Source of the DNA: Polynucleobacter sp. MWH-UH25E
GTDB lineage: Bacteria > Pseudomonadota > Gammaproteobacteria > Burkholderiales > Burkholderiaceae
Length of the DNA stretch: 64,000 nt
Assembly: GCF_018687095.1 (NCBI RefSeq)
Contig: NZ_CP061286.1
Location: forward strand, 1,240,001 to 1,304,000
Reading direction: 5' to 3'
Within the stretch, counting starts at the first letter, position 1. Every line of letters begins with the position of its first letter. The position numbers and the translations under genes are program-made. This document shows positions 26,473 to 34,941 of the stretch, piece after piece. Under the pieces are notes generated by a model that was not told the DNA's origin, made no database searches, and worked only from the letters and a program-made list of their open reading frames with translations.

Positions 26473-27132
26473 ATGCCATTAGATTTAGAAGAACAAGAAC
26501 AGTTAGACCAATTCAAAGCGTTTTGGCAAAAGTACCGCAACCTCATTACCGGCGTTGCTACAGTCTTATTATTTGCTTATGCCACCTATAGCGGTTACCA
26601 ATGGTGGCGCAATAGTCAGGCACTGGAAGCATCAAAGCTGTACGAGACGATGGTTAGCGCTATTGCTAAAGGAGATAAAGATCAAACTTTGCGCGCTGCC
26701 GATGATTTGCAAAAAGATTTTGCTCGCACACCATATGCCCCAATGTCCAGTTTGATTGCTGCTCGTATTGCATCAGATGCAGGTGATGGTGCTAAAGCAT
26801 TAGATTATTTGCGTTGGGCTGCTAAGAATGCCTCTAATGATGCCTATCTTGCTTTAGCCAAGATGCGTTTGGTATCTCAACTGATTGAGCAAGGTACAGA
26901 AAAAGACTTTGCCGAAGCAGATCAGATTTTGCAGAGCAAGCCCATTGCAGGGTTTGAAGCCTTATGGCTTGAGCGTCGTGGCGATTGGTATTTGGCGCAA
27001 AAGAAAAATGAACAAGCAAAAATCAGCTATCAAGATGCTTGGAAAAAATTAGATCAAGCGAAAGAGTTTCCTGAAGAGGCGCGTCGTCTCTTGAAGGTGA
27101 AGCTCGATGCGGTTGGGGGAGTTGCACAGTGA
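26473..27132 (+). CDS. yfgM: YfgM-family membrane-anchored TPR protein
   Basis: This inner membrane protein with a periplasmic tetratricopeptide-like domain has 219 aa. It has an N-terminal cytoplasmic stub (MPLDLEEQEQLDQFKAFWQ), one helix (LITGVATVLLFAYATYSGYQWW, about 24-45), then helical repeats. YfgM of E. coli associates with the SecYEG translocon and PpiD and sits upstream of bamB, as here. Its stop overlaps the bamB start (GTGATG), so the two are coupled. Confidence 0.9.
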   Translation: MPLDLEEQEQLDQFKAFWQKYRNLITGVATVLLFAYATYSGYQWWRNSQALEASKLYETMVSAIAKGDKDQTLRAADDLQKDFARTPYAPMSSLIAARIASDAGDGAKALDYLRWAAKNASNDAYLALAKMRLVSQLIEQGTEKDFAEADQILQSKPIAGFEALWLERRGDWYLAQKKNEQAKISYQDAWKKLDQAKEFPEEARRLLKVKLDAVGGVAQ

Positions 27133-28283
27133 TGGTGGCTAAGCGCATGGTAGGGTTGGTAAGTAAAGTTGTCTTACTTGGAGTGGTTGCAGCAGCGCTA
27201 GTTGCTTGCTCCGGAAACTCTCGTGTTCGTAAACCTGCCGAGTTAGTTGAAGTCAAGAACCAATTTGATTTGCAACCAGTGTGGTCTACCAGCGTTGGCT
27301 CATCCGAGTCATTTAATTTTCATCCGGTAGTAGCGGGTAACTCAGTTTATGCAGCATCACATCGTGGCAATTTAGCCAAGATCGATTTAGCTTCTGGCAA
27401 CAAGGTATGGGAGGTTTCTGTGCCTGAGCGTTTGGCCATTGGTCCAGGATCGGATGGCCGTACAACTGTAGCGGTATCAATTAAGGGTAATGTTTATGCT
27501 TATGACGATACCGGCAAAGCACTATGGAACGTCAACGTCGGCAGTGAAGTATTAAGTGAGCCTGTCGTAGCAGGCGGTGTTGTAGTGATTCGTGCGTTAG
27601 ATAATCGTTTCATTGGCTTAGATGCGCAAACAGGTGCACGCAAGTGGAATTACCAACGTCAACAATCCGCCTTGTCATTGCGTGTTGGTTATGGCATGTT
27701 GCCAATTAATAATGAAGTGATTGTGACTGGCTTTGCTGGCGGGCGCTTTGGCATGATTGCACTTGCTAATGGCGGATTAATCTGGGAGACCCCAGTGTCT
27801 TTCCCTAAAGGCTTTTCTGAGATTGAGCGTTTAAATGATGTGACCGCCAAGCCAAGCATGGAAGGAGAAATTCTCTGTGCGGTGTCTTATCAAGGGCGTA
27901 TTGGTTGTGGTCAGGCGCGAACTGGCAATTTGCTCTGGTTTAAGGATTTCTCAAGCTATACCGGTACAGCACAAAGCTCAGATTTAGTATTCTCTGCTAA
28001 TGAAAAATCCCATGTATTTGCTTTTGCAACGAAAGACGGTGCTCAGGTTTGGGAAAACACCAAGCTGACATTCCGTGATGTAGGTGAACCGCTTGCGGTC
28101 GGTAGAGTGCTACTGATGGGCGACGCACAAGGTTATGTGCACGCATTTGCACAAGCCAATGGTGAGATGGTTGCACGCATTCGTCATGACAGTAGCCCAA
28201 TTTCAGCGGCACCAATCGCAGTTGGCGGACTTATCATCATTCAGTCACAGGGTGGCAAGATTGCCGCTTACAGTCCTAAATGA
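27129..28283 (+). CDS. bamB: Outer membrane protein assembly factor BamB
   Basis: This lipoprotein of the BAM complex helps insert beta-barrel proteins; 384 aa. The signal peptide ends in a lipobox LVAC (Cys27). The rest is an eight-bladed PQQ-like propeller, seen as repeated GNKVWEV, GKALWNV, GARKWNY, GNLLWF and GAQVWEN strands. The start may be GTG 27129 (GGGGGAG 7 bp upstream) or ATG 27132; both overlap the yfgM stop. der starts in its last four bases (ATGA). Confidence 0.94.
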   Translation: MMVAKRMVGLVSKVVLLGVVAAALVACSGNSRVRKPAELVEVKNQFDLQPVWSTSVGSSESFNFHPVVAGNSVYAASHRGNLAKIDLASGNKVWEVSVPERLAIGPGSDGRTTVAVSIKGNVYAYDDTGKALWNVNVGSEVLSEPVVAGGVVVIRALDNRFIGLDAQTGARKWNYQRQQSALSLRVGYGMLPINNEVIVTGFAGGRFGMIALANGGLIWETPVSFPKGFSEIERLNDVTAKPSMEGEILCAVSYQGRIGCGQARTGNLLWFKDFSSYTGTAQSSDLVFSANEKSHVFAFATKDGAQVWENTKLTFRDVGEPLAVGRVLLMGDAQGYVHAFAQANGEMVARIRHDSSPISAAPIAVGGLIIIQSQGGKIAAYSPK

Positions 28284-29644
28284 ATCCAGTCATCACTATC
28301 GTTGGTCGTCCTAACGTAGGCAAGTCCACTCTCTTTAATCGTTTAACGCGTTCGCGTGATGCACTCGTTGCTGATTTTTCTGGTTTAACGCGTGACCGTC
28401 ACTATGGCAAAGGTCGCATTGGCGACCGCGCGTTTATTTGCGTAGACACGGGTGGTTTTGAACCAGTCGCTAAGACTGGCATCGTAGCGGAGATGGCTAA
28501 GCAAACCAAACAAGCAGTTGCCGAGTCTGACATTGTGATTTTCTTGGTTGATGGTCGTTTAGGTTTGGCTCCACAGGATCGAGTCATTGCGGATTTCTTG
28601 CGCAAGTCTGGTAGACCTGTCATCTTGGCTGTGAACAAAACCGAAGGCATGCAAGCCGGTGTTGTTACTGCTGATTTTCATGAGCTTGGACTTGGCGAAC
28701 CATCCCCAATTTCTTCCGCGCATGGTGATGGTGTTCGTGGCCTGATTGATGACGCACTTGATTCTTTGGGGGTTGAAGAGCCTGACGAAGAAGAATTAGC
28801 GAACGATCCCAATCGCCCAATGAAGATTGCGGTAGTGGGTCGTCCAAACGTGGGTAAATCGACCCTGATTAATAAGTTAATTGGCGAAGAGCGCGTTATC
28901 GCGTTTGATATGCCAGGAACCACACGTGATGCAATTGAAGTGCCGTTTGAGCGTAATGGCAAGCCTTACATTCTGGTAGACACTGCAGGTCTGCGTCGTC
29001 GTGGCAAAGTGTTTGAAGCGATTGAAAAGTTCTCCGTTGTCAAAACATTACAAGCAATTGCCGACTGCAATGTAGTGATTTTGATGCTCGATGCGCAGCA
29101 AGATATTTCCGAGCAAGATGCGCATATCGCTGGCTTTATTGTCGAGGCAGGTCGTGCCTTAGTGGTTGCCGTTAATAAATGGGATGGCATTGATGCCTAC
29201 GTTAAAGAGCGTGCACGCCTAGAGATTGCGCAAAAATTACGTTTCTTAGATTTTGCGAACGTGCATCCGATTTCAGCGAAGAAGGGTACTGGCTTAAAAG
29301 AGCTCTTTAAGGATGTGGATTCTGCATATGCGGCGGCAATGGCAAAACTGCCAACCCCACGCTTAACCCGAATCTTGCAAGAAGCGGTAGAGCATCAGCA
29401 GCCCAAACGAGTGGGCATGGGTCGTCCAAAATTGCGCTATGCCCACCAAGGTGGTATGAACCCACCAATCGTGGTGATTCATGGTACATCGCTTAGTGGT
29501 GTTACCGATAGCTATAAGCGCTATTTGGAAGGCCGTTTCAGGGACGTCTTTAAGCTACGCGGTACGCCTCTAAGAATCCAGATGAATACCGCCAAAAATC
29601 CCTATGTGGATGCCGATAAGGGTAAAAAAGGCAAAAAGCGCTAG
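28280..29644 (+). CDS. der: Ribosome-associated GTPase Der (EngA)
   Basis: This double-GTPase is needed for 50S assembly; 454 aa. The first G domain has GRPNVGKST (about 8-16), DTGGF and NKTEG. The second has GRPNVGKST (about 185), DTAGLRRRG and NKWDG. The C-terminal KH-like domain (RFRDVFKLRGTPLRIQMNTAKNPY) is complete, with a lysine-rich tail. The N-terminus overlaps bamB by 4 bp. No clear terminator follows; hfq has its own promoter region. Confidence 0.97.
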   Translation: MNPVITIVGRPNVGKSTLFNRLTRSRDALVADFSGLTRDRHYGKGRIGDRAFICVDTGGFEPVAKTGIVAEMAKQTKQAVAESDIVIFLVDGRLGLAPQDRVIADFLRKSGRPVILAVNKTEGMQAGVVTADFHELGLGEPSPISSAHGDGVRGLIDDALDSLGVEEPDEEELANDPNRPMKIAVVGRPNVGKSTLINKLIGEERVIAFDMPGTTRDAIEVPFERNGKPYILVDTAGLRRRGKVFEAIEKFSVVKTLQAIADCNVVILMLDAQQDISEQDAHIAGFIVEAGRALVVAVNKWDGIDAYVKERARLEIAQKLRFLDFANVHPISAKKGTGLKELFKDVDSAYAAAMAKLPTPRLTRILQEAVEHQQPKRVGMGRPKLRYAHQGGMNPPIVVIHGTSLSGVTDSYKRYLEGRFRDVFKLRGTPLRIQMNTAKNPYVDADKGKKGKKR

Positions 29645-29680
29645 TTTTCAACTGTTTTAACCCTAGATTCGAGTAAGGGC

Positions 29681-29710
29681 TTGATTTTTATAAAATTAGG
29701 CTCAATATAA
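29681..29710 (+). promoter_or_regulatory. Candidate hfq promoter
   Basis: TTGATT (29681-29686) and ATATAA (29705-29710) are 18 bp apart in an AT-rich stretch, about 95 bp before the hfq ATG. The leader is A-rich and ends with AGGAG. Confidence 0.35.
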
Positions 29711-29804
29711 CAAGTTCAGTAATCTGTTTTGAGACGCATTTAGATAAAAGCAAGACTCCCATAAAAACAAACCAATAAAAAATTAAAAATAAATTAGGAG
29801 CAGT

Positions 29805-30047
29805 ATGAGCAATAAACAAATTCAATTACTTCAAGATCCATTTCTGAACGCTTTGCGTAAAGAACACATTCCTGTGTCGATCTATCTGGTTAACGGCATT
29901 AAATTGCAAGGCAATATTGAGTCATTCGACCAATACGTTGTCTTATTGCGTAATACCGTGACGCAAATGGTTTACAAGCACGCGATCTCGACAATCGTTC
30001 CTGCTCGTGCCATTGACTTTCGCATAGAAGAAGGCAGCTCTGTATAA
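29805..30047 (+). CDS. hfq: RNA chaperone Hfq
   Basis: This hexameric Sm-like protein pairs small RNAs with mRNAs; 80 aa, short in the C-terminal tail like other betaproteobacterial Hfqs. Sm1 is VYLVNGIKLQGNIESFDQYVVLL; Sm2 is YKHAISTIVP. A strong AGGAG precedes the ATG. Its last codons overlap the probable CTG start of hflX by 8 bp. Confidence 0.98.
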   Translation: MSNKQIQLLQDPFLNALRKEHIPVSIYLVNGIKLQGNIESFDQYVVLLRNTVTQMVYKHAISTIVPARAIDFRIEEGSSV

Positions 30048-31281
30048 AACTGGAGTAGATGCGGCACGCGCAGTTCTGGTTGGAGTTGATACAGGACGCG
30101 AAGATTTTGCAGATAGCATGGCCGAACTCAGCCTCTTGGCTGATAGCGCAGGCTCTATACCCGCAGCTAGCGTCATTGCTCGCAAAGGCAGAACCGATCC
30201 CGCTTTGTTTATCGGTTCTGGTAAGGCCAATGAGCTCAAGCGCGTGATGGAAGAGCAAGATGCCGAGTTAGCTATCTTTAATCACCCCTTATCCCCAACC
30301 CAGCAGCGCAACCTTGAGCGTCACATTGGACGCCATGTCATGGATCGCACCGGTTTGATCTTGGACATCTTTAGTCAGCGTGCGCAAAGTCATATCGGTA
30401 AGACCCAGGTTGAATTAGCTCAAGTGCGCTATCGGATGTCTCGATTGGTCAGAGCATGGAGTCACTTGGAGCGACAGCGTGGTGGTATTGGTGTGCGTGG
30501 CGGTCCTGGTGAAACGCAGATGGAATTGGACCGCAGGATGCTGGCGACCAAAGCCAAGCGTCTCGAAAATGAGCTCGAAAAACTTCAGCGTCAGCAGCGC
30601 ACTCAGCGTAGGGCTCGTAATCGCAAGGATGTGTTTTCTGTATCTTTGGTGGGCTATACCAACGCTGGAAAATCGACCTTATTTAATGCTCTAACCAAAG
30701 CGGGTACGTATGCCGCTGATCAGCTTTTTGCTACCTTAGATACCACCTCCAGAAAGGTGCATTTGGATGGAGTGGGCTCGATTGTTGTCTCCGATACGGT
30801 TGGTTTTATTCGGGAGCTGCCTCACCAGCTGGTTGAGGCATTTAGGGCGACTTTGGATGAAACCATCCATGCCGACCTGATTTTGCATGTGATTGACGCC
30901 TGCAGTCCTGTTGCCAAAGAACAAAAGGCTGAGGTAGAGGCGGTTTTGGCTGAAATCGGAGCCGACGATATCCCCCGTATTGAGGTCATGAATAAGATCG
31001 ACCTCATGCCCCAAACCTTCACCCGTGGGGCGATTTTAGAGAGGGATGCCCAGGGCTTCCCAGCCCAGATTTTCCTATCGGCCCAATCAGGCTTAGGCCT
31101 TGATTTACTGCGCTCAACCTTGGCGGAATGCTCCCAAATGACTGATAAAATGAGGGCTGAACAAAATCGTGCCAAAACTCAGATGACTCCTGAGGAGTTT
31201 TTAGCTCCTTTGCCCGAAAGACCCGAGTCATCCGAATTTAATCCGATCCCTAACCGAAGCTATTTTTCGAATGATGCGTAA
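30040..31281 (+). CDS. hflX: GTPase HflX, probable CTG start
   Basis: This ribosome-splitting/heat-stress GTPase has about 413 aa from CTG 30040. The G domain is visible (SLVGYTNAGKSTLFN, DTVGFIRELPHQLVEAFRATL, MNKIDLM), preceded by the Gly-rich linker segment GGIGVRGGPGETQMELDRRML. The first ATG (30118) would remove conserved sequence: upstream codons read YKTGVDAARAVLVGVDTG, which lines up with the E. coli HflX opening MFDRYDAGEQAVLV. No ATG, GTG or TTG exists between the TAG at 30025 and 30118. CTG 30040 has AAGG 5 bp upstream. hflK overlaps the 3' end by 11 bp. Confidence 0.88.
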   Translation: MYKTGVDAARAVLVGVDTGREDFADSMAELSLLADSAGSIPAASVIARKGRTDPALFIGSGKANELKRVMEEQDAELAIFNHPLSPTQQRNLERHIGRHVMDRTGLILDIFSQRAQSHIGKTQVELAQVRYRMSRLVRAWSHLERQRGGIGVRGGPGETQMELDRRMLATKAKRLENELEKLQRQQRTQRRARNRKDVFSVSLVGYTNAGKSTLFNALTKAGTYAADQLFATLDTTSRKVHLDGVGSIVVSDTVGFIRELPHQLVEAFRATLDETIHADLILHVIDACSPVAKEQKAEVEAVLAEIGADDIPRIEVMNKIDLMPQTFTRGAILERDAQGFPAQIFLSAQSGLGLDLLRSTLAECSQMTDKMRAEQNRAKTQMTPEEFLAPLPERPESSEFNPIPNRSYFSNDA

Positions 31282-32821
31282 ATTCTTGGGCCTGTTTTCG
31301 GTCAACGATCCCAATTGGGGCAATAGCTCTAATGGGGGATCTAAAGATGCCAAAGAGGGGCAGGGGACCGATCAAGCTCCAAAAGTGGAACCAGGTCAAA
31401 CCAACGCACCAGTGGATAAACCTACTGGTCAGCAAACCAAACCAGATGGCCCACCCGATTTAGATGAATTGTGGCGTGATTTCAATGACCGCATTGCTGG
31501 TATTTTTGGTGGTAAGAAAAAGCCAGGCGGCAGTGGAGTTGGAGGCAATAATCCCAATTCAAATCCGAATGCCAATAAACCGAATAGTAGCGATATTCCT
31601 CCGCCATCGCAACGAGGTAATTCAGGAGGTGGCGGTAATGGTTTTTCTGCGCCCAGCTTTAACTTTCCAAATCCATTCGAATCCAAAAAAGGATTTGTAG
31701 TCGCGATTGTGATTGCAGCCTCTATTTGGTTGAGTAGCGGCTTCTTTATTATTCAAGAGGGTCAGGCAGGCGTAGTCCTGACGTTTGGCAAATATGATTA
31801 CACCGCCAAGTCTGGTATCAACTGGCACTTGCCATGGCCAATTCAGTCGGAAGAGACCGTCAATTTGTCAGGCGTGCGCTCGGTTGAGGTCGGTCGTCCA
31901 GTACTCATCAAGGCAACCAATCAAAAAGATTCTTCAATGCTGACCGAAGATGAAAACATTATTGATGTGCGCTTTGCTGTGCAGTATCGCCTCAAAGATC
32001 CAACCGATTATTTGTTTAATAACCGTGACCCTGATGCTGCAGTAGTGCAAGCGGCAGAAACGGCTGTGCGGGAGATTGTGGCGCGCAGCAAGATGGATAC
32101 CGTGTTGTATGAGGGGCGCGAAAAGATTGCGATTGATTTAGCTAACTCGATTCAGAAGATTCTGGATAGTTACAAAGCGGGTATATACGTCACCAGCGTT
32201 ACCGTACAAAATGTTCAACCTCCAGAACAGGTGCAGGCAGCCTTTGACGATGCGGTTAAAGCAGGCCAGGACCAAGAGCGTCTCAAGAGTGAGGGCGAGG
32301 CTTATGCTAATGACATCGTTCCACGCGCTAAAGGAACGGCAGCTCGCTTGATTCAAGAGGCGGAAGGCTATAAGTCTCGCGTAGTGGCGACTGCCGAGGG
32401 TGATGCAGCACGCTTCAAACAAATTTTGGCGGAATACAACAAAGGGCAACAAGTCACTCGTACTCGCATGTACATCGACACCATGAGTGAGGTGTATAGC
32501 AATGTGACTAAGATTTTAGTCGATACCAATAAGAGCAATAGCATGCTGTATCTGCCGCTGGATAAATTAGTGGCGCAAGTCAATGCGGAGACTGCGCAAG
32601 CTACCGGAGTACCGGCAACCACAAATACATCAACCCCAACAGGTTCTGTTACTGTTGGTGGTGCAACTGGAACTAACGCATCACCAAACTCCACAACGAC
32701 TCCGCCAGCACCAACGGGAGCTGCAAATAATTTAGGTGCATCAAGTACTACAAATACTTCAGGTAGCAAGTCGGCAGACAAGCGAGATGGTCTACGCAGT
32801 CGCGATCGGGATTCACGCTAA
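31271..32821 (+). CDS. hflK: FtsH protease regulator HflK
   Basis: This SPFH/prohibitin-domain inner membrane protein forms a large complex with HflC around FtsH; 516 aa, longer than E. coli HflK (about 419). An N-terminal Gly/Asn/Pro-rich cytoplasmic region of about 135 residues is followed by one helix (GFVVAIVIAASIWLSSGFFII, about 141-161) and the SPFH domain (QAGVVLTFGKYDYTAKSGINWHLPWP). The Thr/Gly/Asn-rich C-terminal tail is low complexity. Two ATGs (31271, 31274) overlap the hflX end. hflC overlaps its stop by 1 bp. Confidence 0.94.
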   Translation: MMRKFLGLFSVNDPNWGNSSNGGSKDAKEGQGTDQAPKVEPGQTNAPVDKPTGQQTKPDGPPDLDELWRDFNDRIAGIFGGKKKPGGSGVGGNNPNSNPNANKPNSSDIPPPSQRGNSGGGGNGFSAPSFNFPNPFESKKGFVVAIVIAASIWLSSGFFIIQEGQAGVVLTFGKYDYTAKSGINWHLPWPIQSEETVNLSGVRSVEVGRPVLIKATNQKDSSMLTEDENIIDVRFAVQYRLKDPTDYLFNNRDPDAAVVQAAETAVREIVARSKMDTVLYEGREKIAIDLANSIQKILDSYKAGIYVTSVTVQNVQPPEQVQAAFDDAVKAGQDQERLKSEGEAYANDIVPRAKGTAARLIQEAEGYKSRVVATAEGDAARFKQILAEYNKGQQVTRTRMYIDTMSEVYSNVTKILVDTNKSNSMLYLPLDKLVAQVNAETAQATGVPATTNTSTPTGSVTVGGATGTNASPNSTTTPPAPTGAANNLGASSTTNTSGSKSADKRDGLRSRDRDSR

Positions 32822-33690
32822 TGAATGCCAATCGTCTTATCGCCAGCATTATTGGCTTTGTCGCTTTGATCTATGTGCTCTCATCGAGCATTTTCATCGT
32901 AGATCAACGTAAGTTTGCGGTCGTCTTTTCATTTGGCCAAATTGTTCGAGTCATTGAGAAGCCAGGCATCCAGGTGAAGTTTCCTGCACCATTTGAGAGT
33001 GTACGTTTCTTTGACCGTCGCATCCTGACAATCGATAACCCAGAAGCAGAGCGTTTTATCACTGCAGAAAAGAAGAATCTACTTGTTGATTCTTATGTGA
33101 AATGGCGCATCGTAGATCCACGTAAGTTCTTTATCAGTTTTAAAGGTGATGAGCGCCTAGCGCAAGATCGTTTAACCCAGTTAGTTCGCTCAGCATTAAA
33201 TGAAGAGTTCACAAAGCGCACTGTTCGTGAATTGATTTCAGATCAGCGCGAGCAAGTAATGCAGGGTATTCGCAAAAAGGTGGCAGATGATGCTTCTGAT
33301 ATCGGCGTTGAGATCGTTGACGTTCGCCTAAAGCGTGTTGATTTATTAGCAGAGATCAGCGACTCTGTTTATCGCCGTATGGAAGCTGAACGCAAGCGCG
33401 TGGCGAATGAGTTACGCTCGATGGGTGCGGCAGAGTCCGATAAAATTCGGGCTAATGCCGAGCGCCAGCGCGATACGATTCTGGCTGAAGCTTATCGTGA
33501 TGCCCAAAAAATCAAAGGGGCGGGCGATGCTAAAGCCATTGCCATTTACAACGAAGCTTTTTCCAAAGATCCAAACTTTGCTGAGTTCTACCAGAGCTTG
33601 CAGGCTTACCGCAATACCTTTAAAGACAAGAAAGATGTGATTGTGGTCGAACCCAATAGTGATTTTCTGAAGTATCTGCGTAAAAAATAA
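32821..33690 (+). CDS. hflC: FtsH protease regulator HflC
   Basis: This is the partner of HflK in the periplasm-facing SPFH complex that limits FtsH proteolysis; 289 aa. One N-terminal helix (LIASIIGFVALIYVLSSSIFIV) leads into the band-7 domain (QRKFAVVFSFGQIVRVIEKPGIQVKFPAPFESV) and a charged coiled-coil (MEAERKRVANELRSMGAAESDKI). The C-terminus is complete. The TAATG junction with hflK indicates coupled translation. Confidence 0.95.
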   Translation: MNANRLIASIIGFVALIYVLSSSIFIVDQRKFAVVFSFGQIVRVIEKPGIQVKFPAPFESVRFFDRRILTIDNPEAERFITAEKKNLLVDSYVKWRIVDPRKFFISFKGDERLAQDRLTQLVRSALNEEFTKRTVRELISDQREQVMQGIRKKVADDASDIGVEIVDVRLKRVDLLAEISDSVYRRMEAERKRVANELRSMGAAESDKIRANAERQRDTILAEAYRDAQKIKGAGDAKAIAIYNEAFSKDPNFAEFYQSLQAYRNTFKDKKDVIVVEPNSDFLKYLRKK

Positions 33691-33710
33691 GAAAGCGAAT
33701 AGTTCACATC

Positions 33711-34871
33711 ATGAATCGTTGGTTACTTCCTGAAGACATTGCGGATGTTTTGCCAGCTGAGGCTCGCAAAGTAGAGTCATTGCGTCGCTCGATTTTGGAT
33801 CTCTATCAATCCTATGGTTATGAACTCGTAGCGCCTCCTATTTTGGAGTTCTTGGATTCTTTATTGACGGGCACTGGTTCTGATCTCAATCTACAAACCT
33901 TCAAGTTGGTAGATCAACTATCTGGTCGTACTTTGGGTTTACGTGCCGATATCACACCGCAGGTAGCACGCATTGATGCGCACCTGTTAAATCGCGCAGG
34001 AGTCACCCGTCTTTGTTATGCAGGCTCTGTAGCGCATGCCCGCACTCCAGTAGGTAGCTCTTCACGTGAACAGTTGCAGTTGGGCGCAGAGATTTATGGT
34101 TGCGCTAGCTGGGAGGCTGACTTTGAAGCCATTACTCTGCTTCTAAAAACCCTAGAAACAGCTGGATTGAAGAAAGTCTATTTAGATCTATCACATGCGG
34201 GTATTTTGACTGGCATCCTAGCCGATCAAAAGCTCGATAAAGCTACTGTTGAATCTTTGTATGAACTATTGCAAAGCAAGGATCGTCCCCGTTTGCGCCA
34301 GTGGGCTACATGCTTGCCAACAAAGGTAGCTGATGCCTTGCTCGCATTAACTGAGCTCAATGGTCCATGCGCAGAAGTATTGGGCAACGCAAAGAAAGTA
34401 TTGCCTAAACACGCTGCCATAGATCAAGCCATAGCGGATTTAGAACGCATCGTTGCTACTAGTAAGGCCAATAACAATCTTGAGCTCAGTATTGATTTGG
34501 CTGATCTGCGTGGGTATCAGTATCACAGCGGTGTGATGTTTGCGGCGTATGTCGATGGATTGCCACAGCCGATTGCTAGAGGCGGTCGGTATGACCAGGT
34601 AGGTCAAGCATTTGGTCGTGCACGCCCAGCAACGGGTTTCTCCTTGGACTTGTTAACACTCGCAAGCTTGTCGCCACTTACTGTTCGCAAGACCGCAATC
34701 TTGGCCCCTTGGGTGCAAGATGCCGCTTTAGAAAAAGCCATTGCGGATTTACGTAATAGTGGTGAGGTAGTCATCCAGGTGCTTGCTGGTGAATCTGTTG
34801 AGGCTGCTGAATATGAATGCGATCGAGAGTTGCTAAAGCAGGGCGGCTCCTGGGAAGTAAAGAAGAAATAA
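33711..34871 (+). CDS. hisZ: ATP phosphoribosyltransferase regulatory subunit HisZ
   Basis: This HisRS-like protein pairs with short-form HisG to allow histidine feedback in histidine biosynthesis; 386 aa. It resembles the HisRS catalytic core (PPILEFLDSLLTG, TFKLVDQLSGRTLGLRADITPQVARI, ARGGRYDQVGQAFGRARPATGFSLDL) but lacks the anticodon-binding domain and the tRNA-specific motif 2 arginine context. Its position after hflC and before purA is typical of betaproteobacteria. In some relatives a small DUF2065 gene lies between hflC and hisZ; the 20-bp gap excludes it here. Confidence 0.92.
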   Translation: MNRWLLPEDIADVLPAEARKVESLRRSILDLYQSYGYELVAPPILEFLDSLLTGTGSDLNLQTFKLVDQLSGRTLGLRADITPQVARIDAHLLNRAGVTRLCYAGSVAHARTPVGSSSREQLQLGAEIYGCASWEADFEAITLLLKTLETAGLKKVYLDLSHAGILTGILADQKLDKATVESLYELLQSKDRPRLRQWATCLPTKVADALLALTELNGPCAEVLGNAKKVLPKHAAIDQAIADLERIVATSKANNNLELSIDLADLRGYQYHSGVMFAAYVDGLPQPIARGGRYDQVGQAFGRARPATGFSLDLLTLASLSPLTVRKTAILAPWVQDAALEKAIADLRNSGEVVIQVLAGESVEAAEYECDRELLKQGGSWEVKKK

Positions 34872-34941
34872 AGAAGAAGCAATCGACTTAAAACAGAATT
34901 TTTACCCTTAACCTATTTTGTAATTATCTTTTGGATTAAAT

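Noticed and set aside
30000..30118. Frameshifted fusion of hfq and hflX
   Set aside because: hfq ends normally at its own stop, and the HflX frame is closed by TAG at 30025; an alternative CTG start explains the data more simply.
33711..34871. A second histidyl-tRNA synthetase
   Set aside because: It lacks the anticodon-binding domain and intact motif 2; its length and context fit HisZ.
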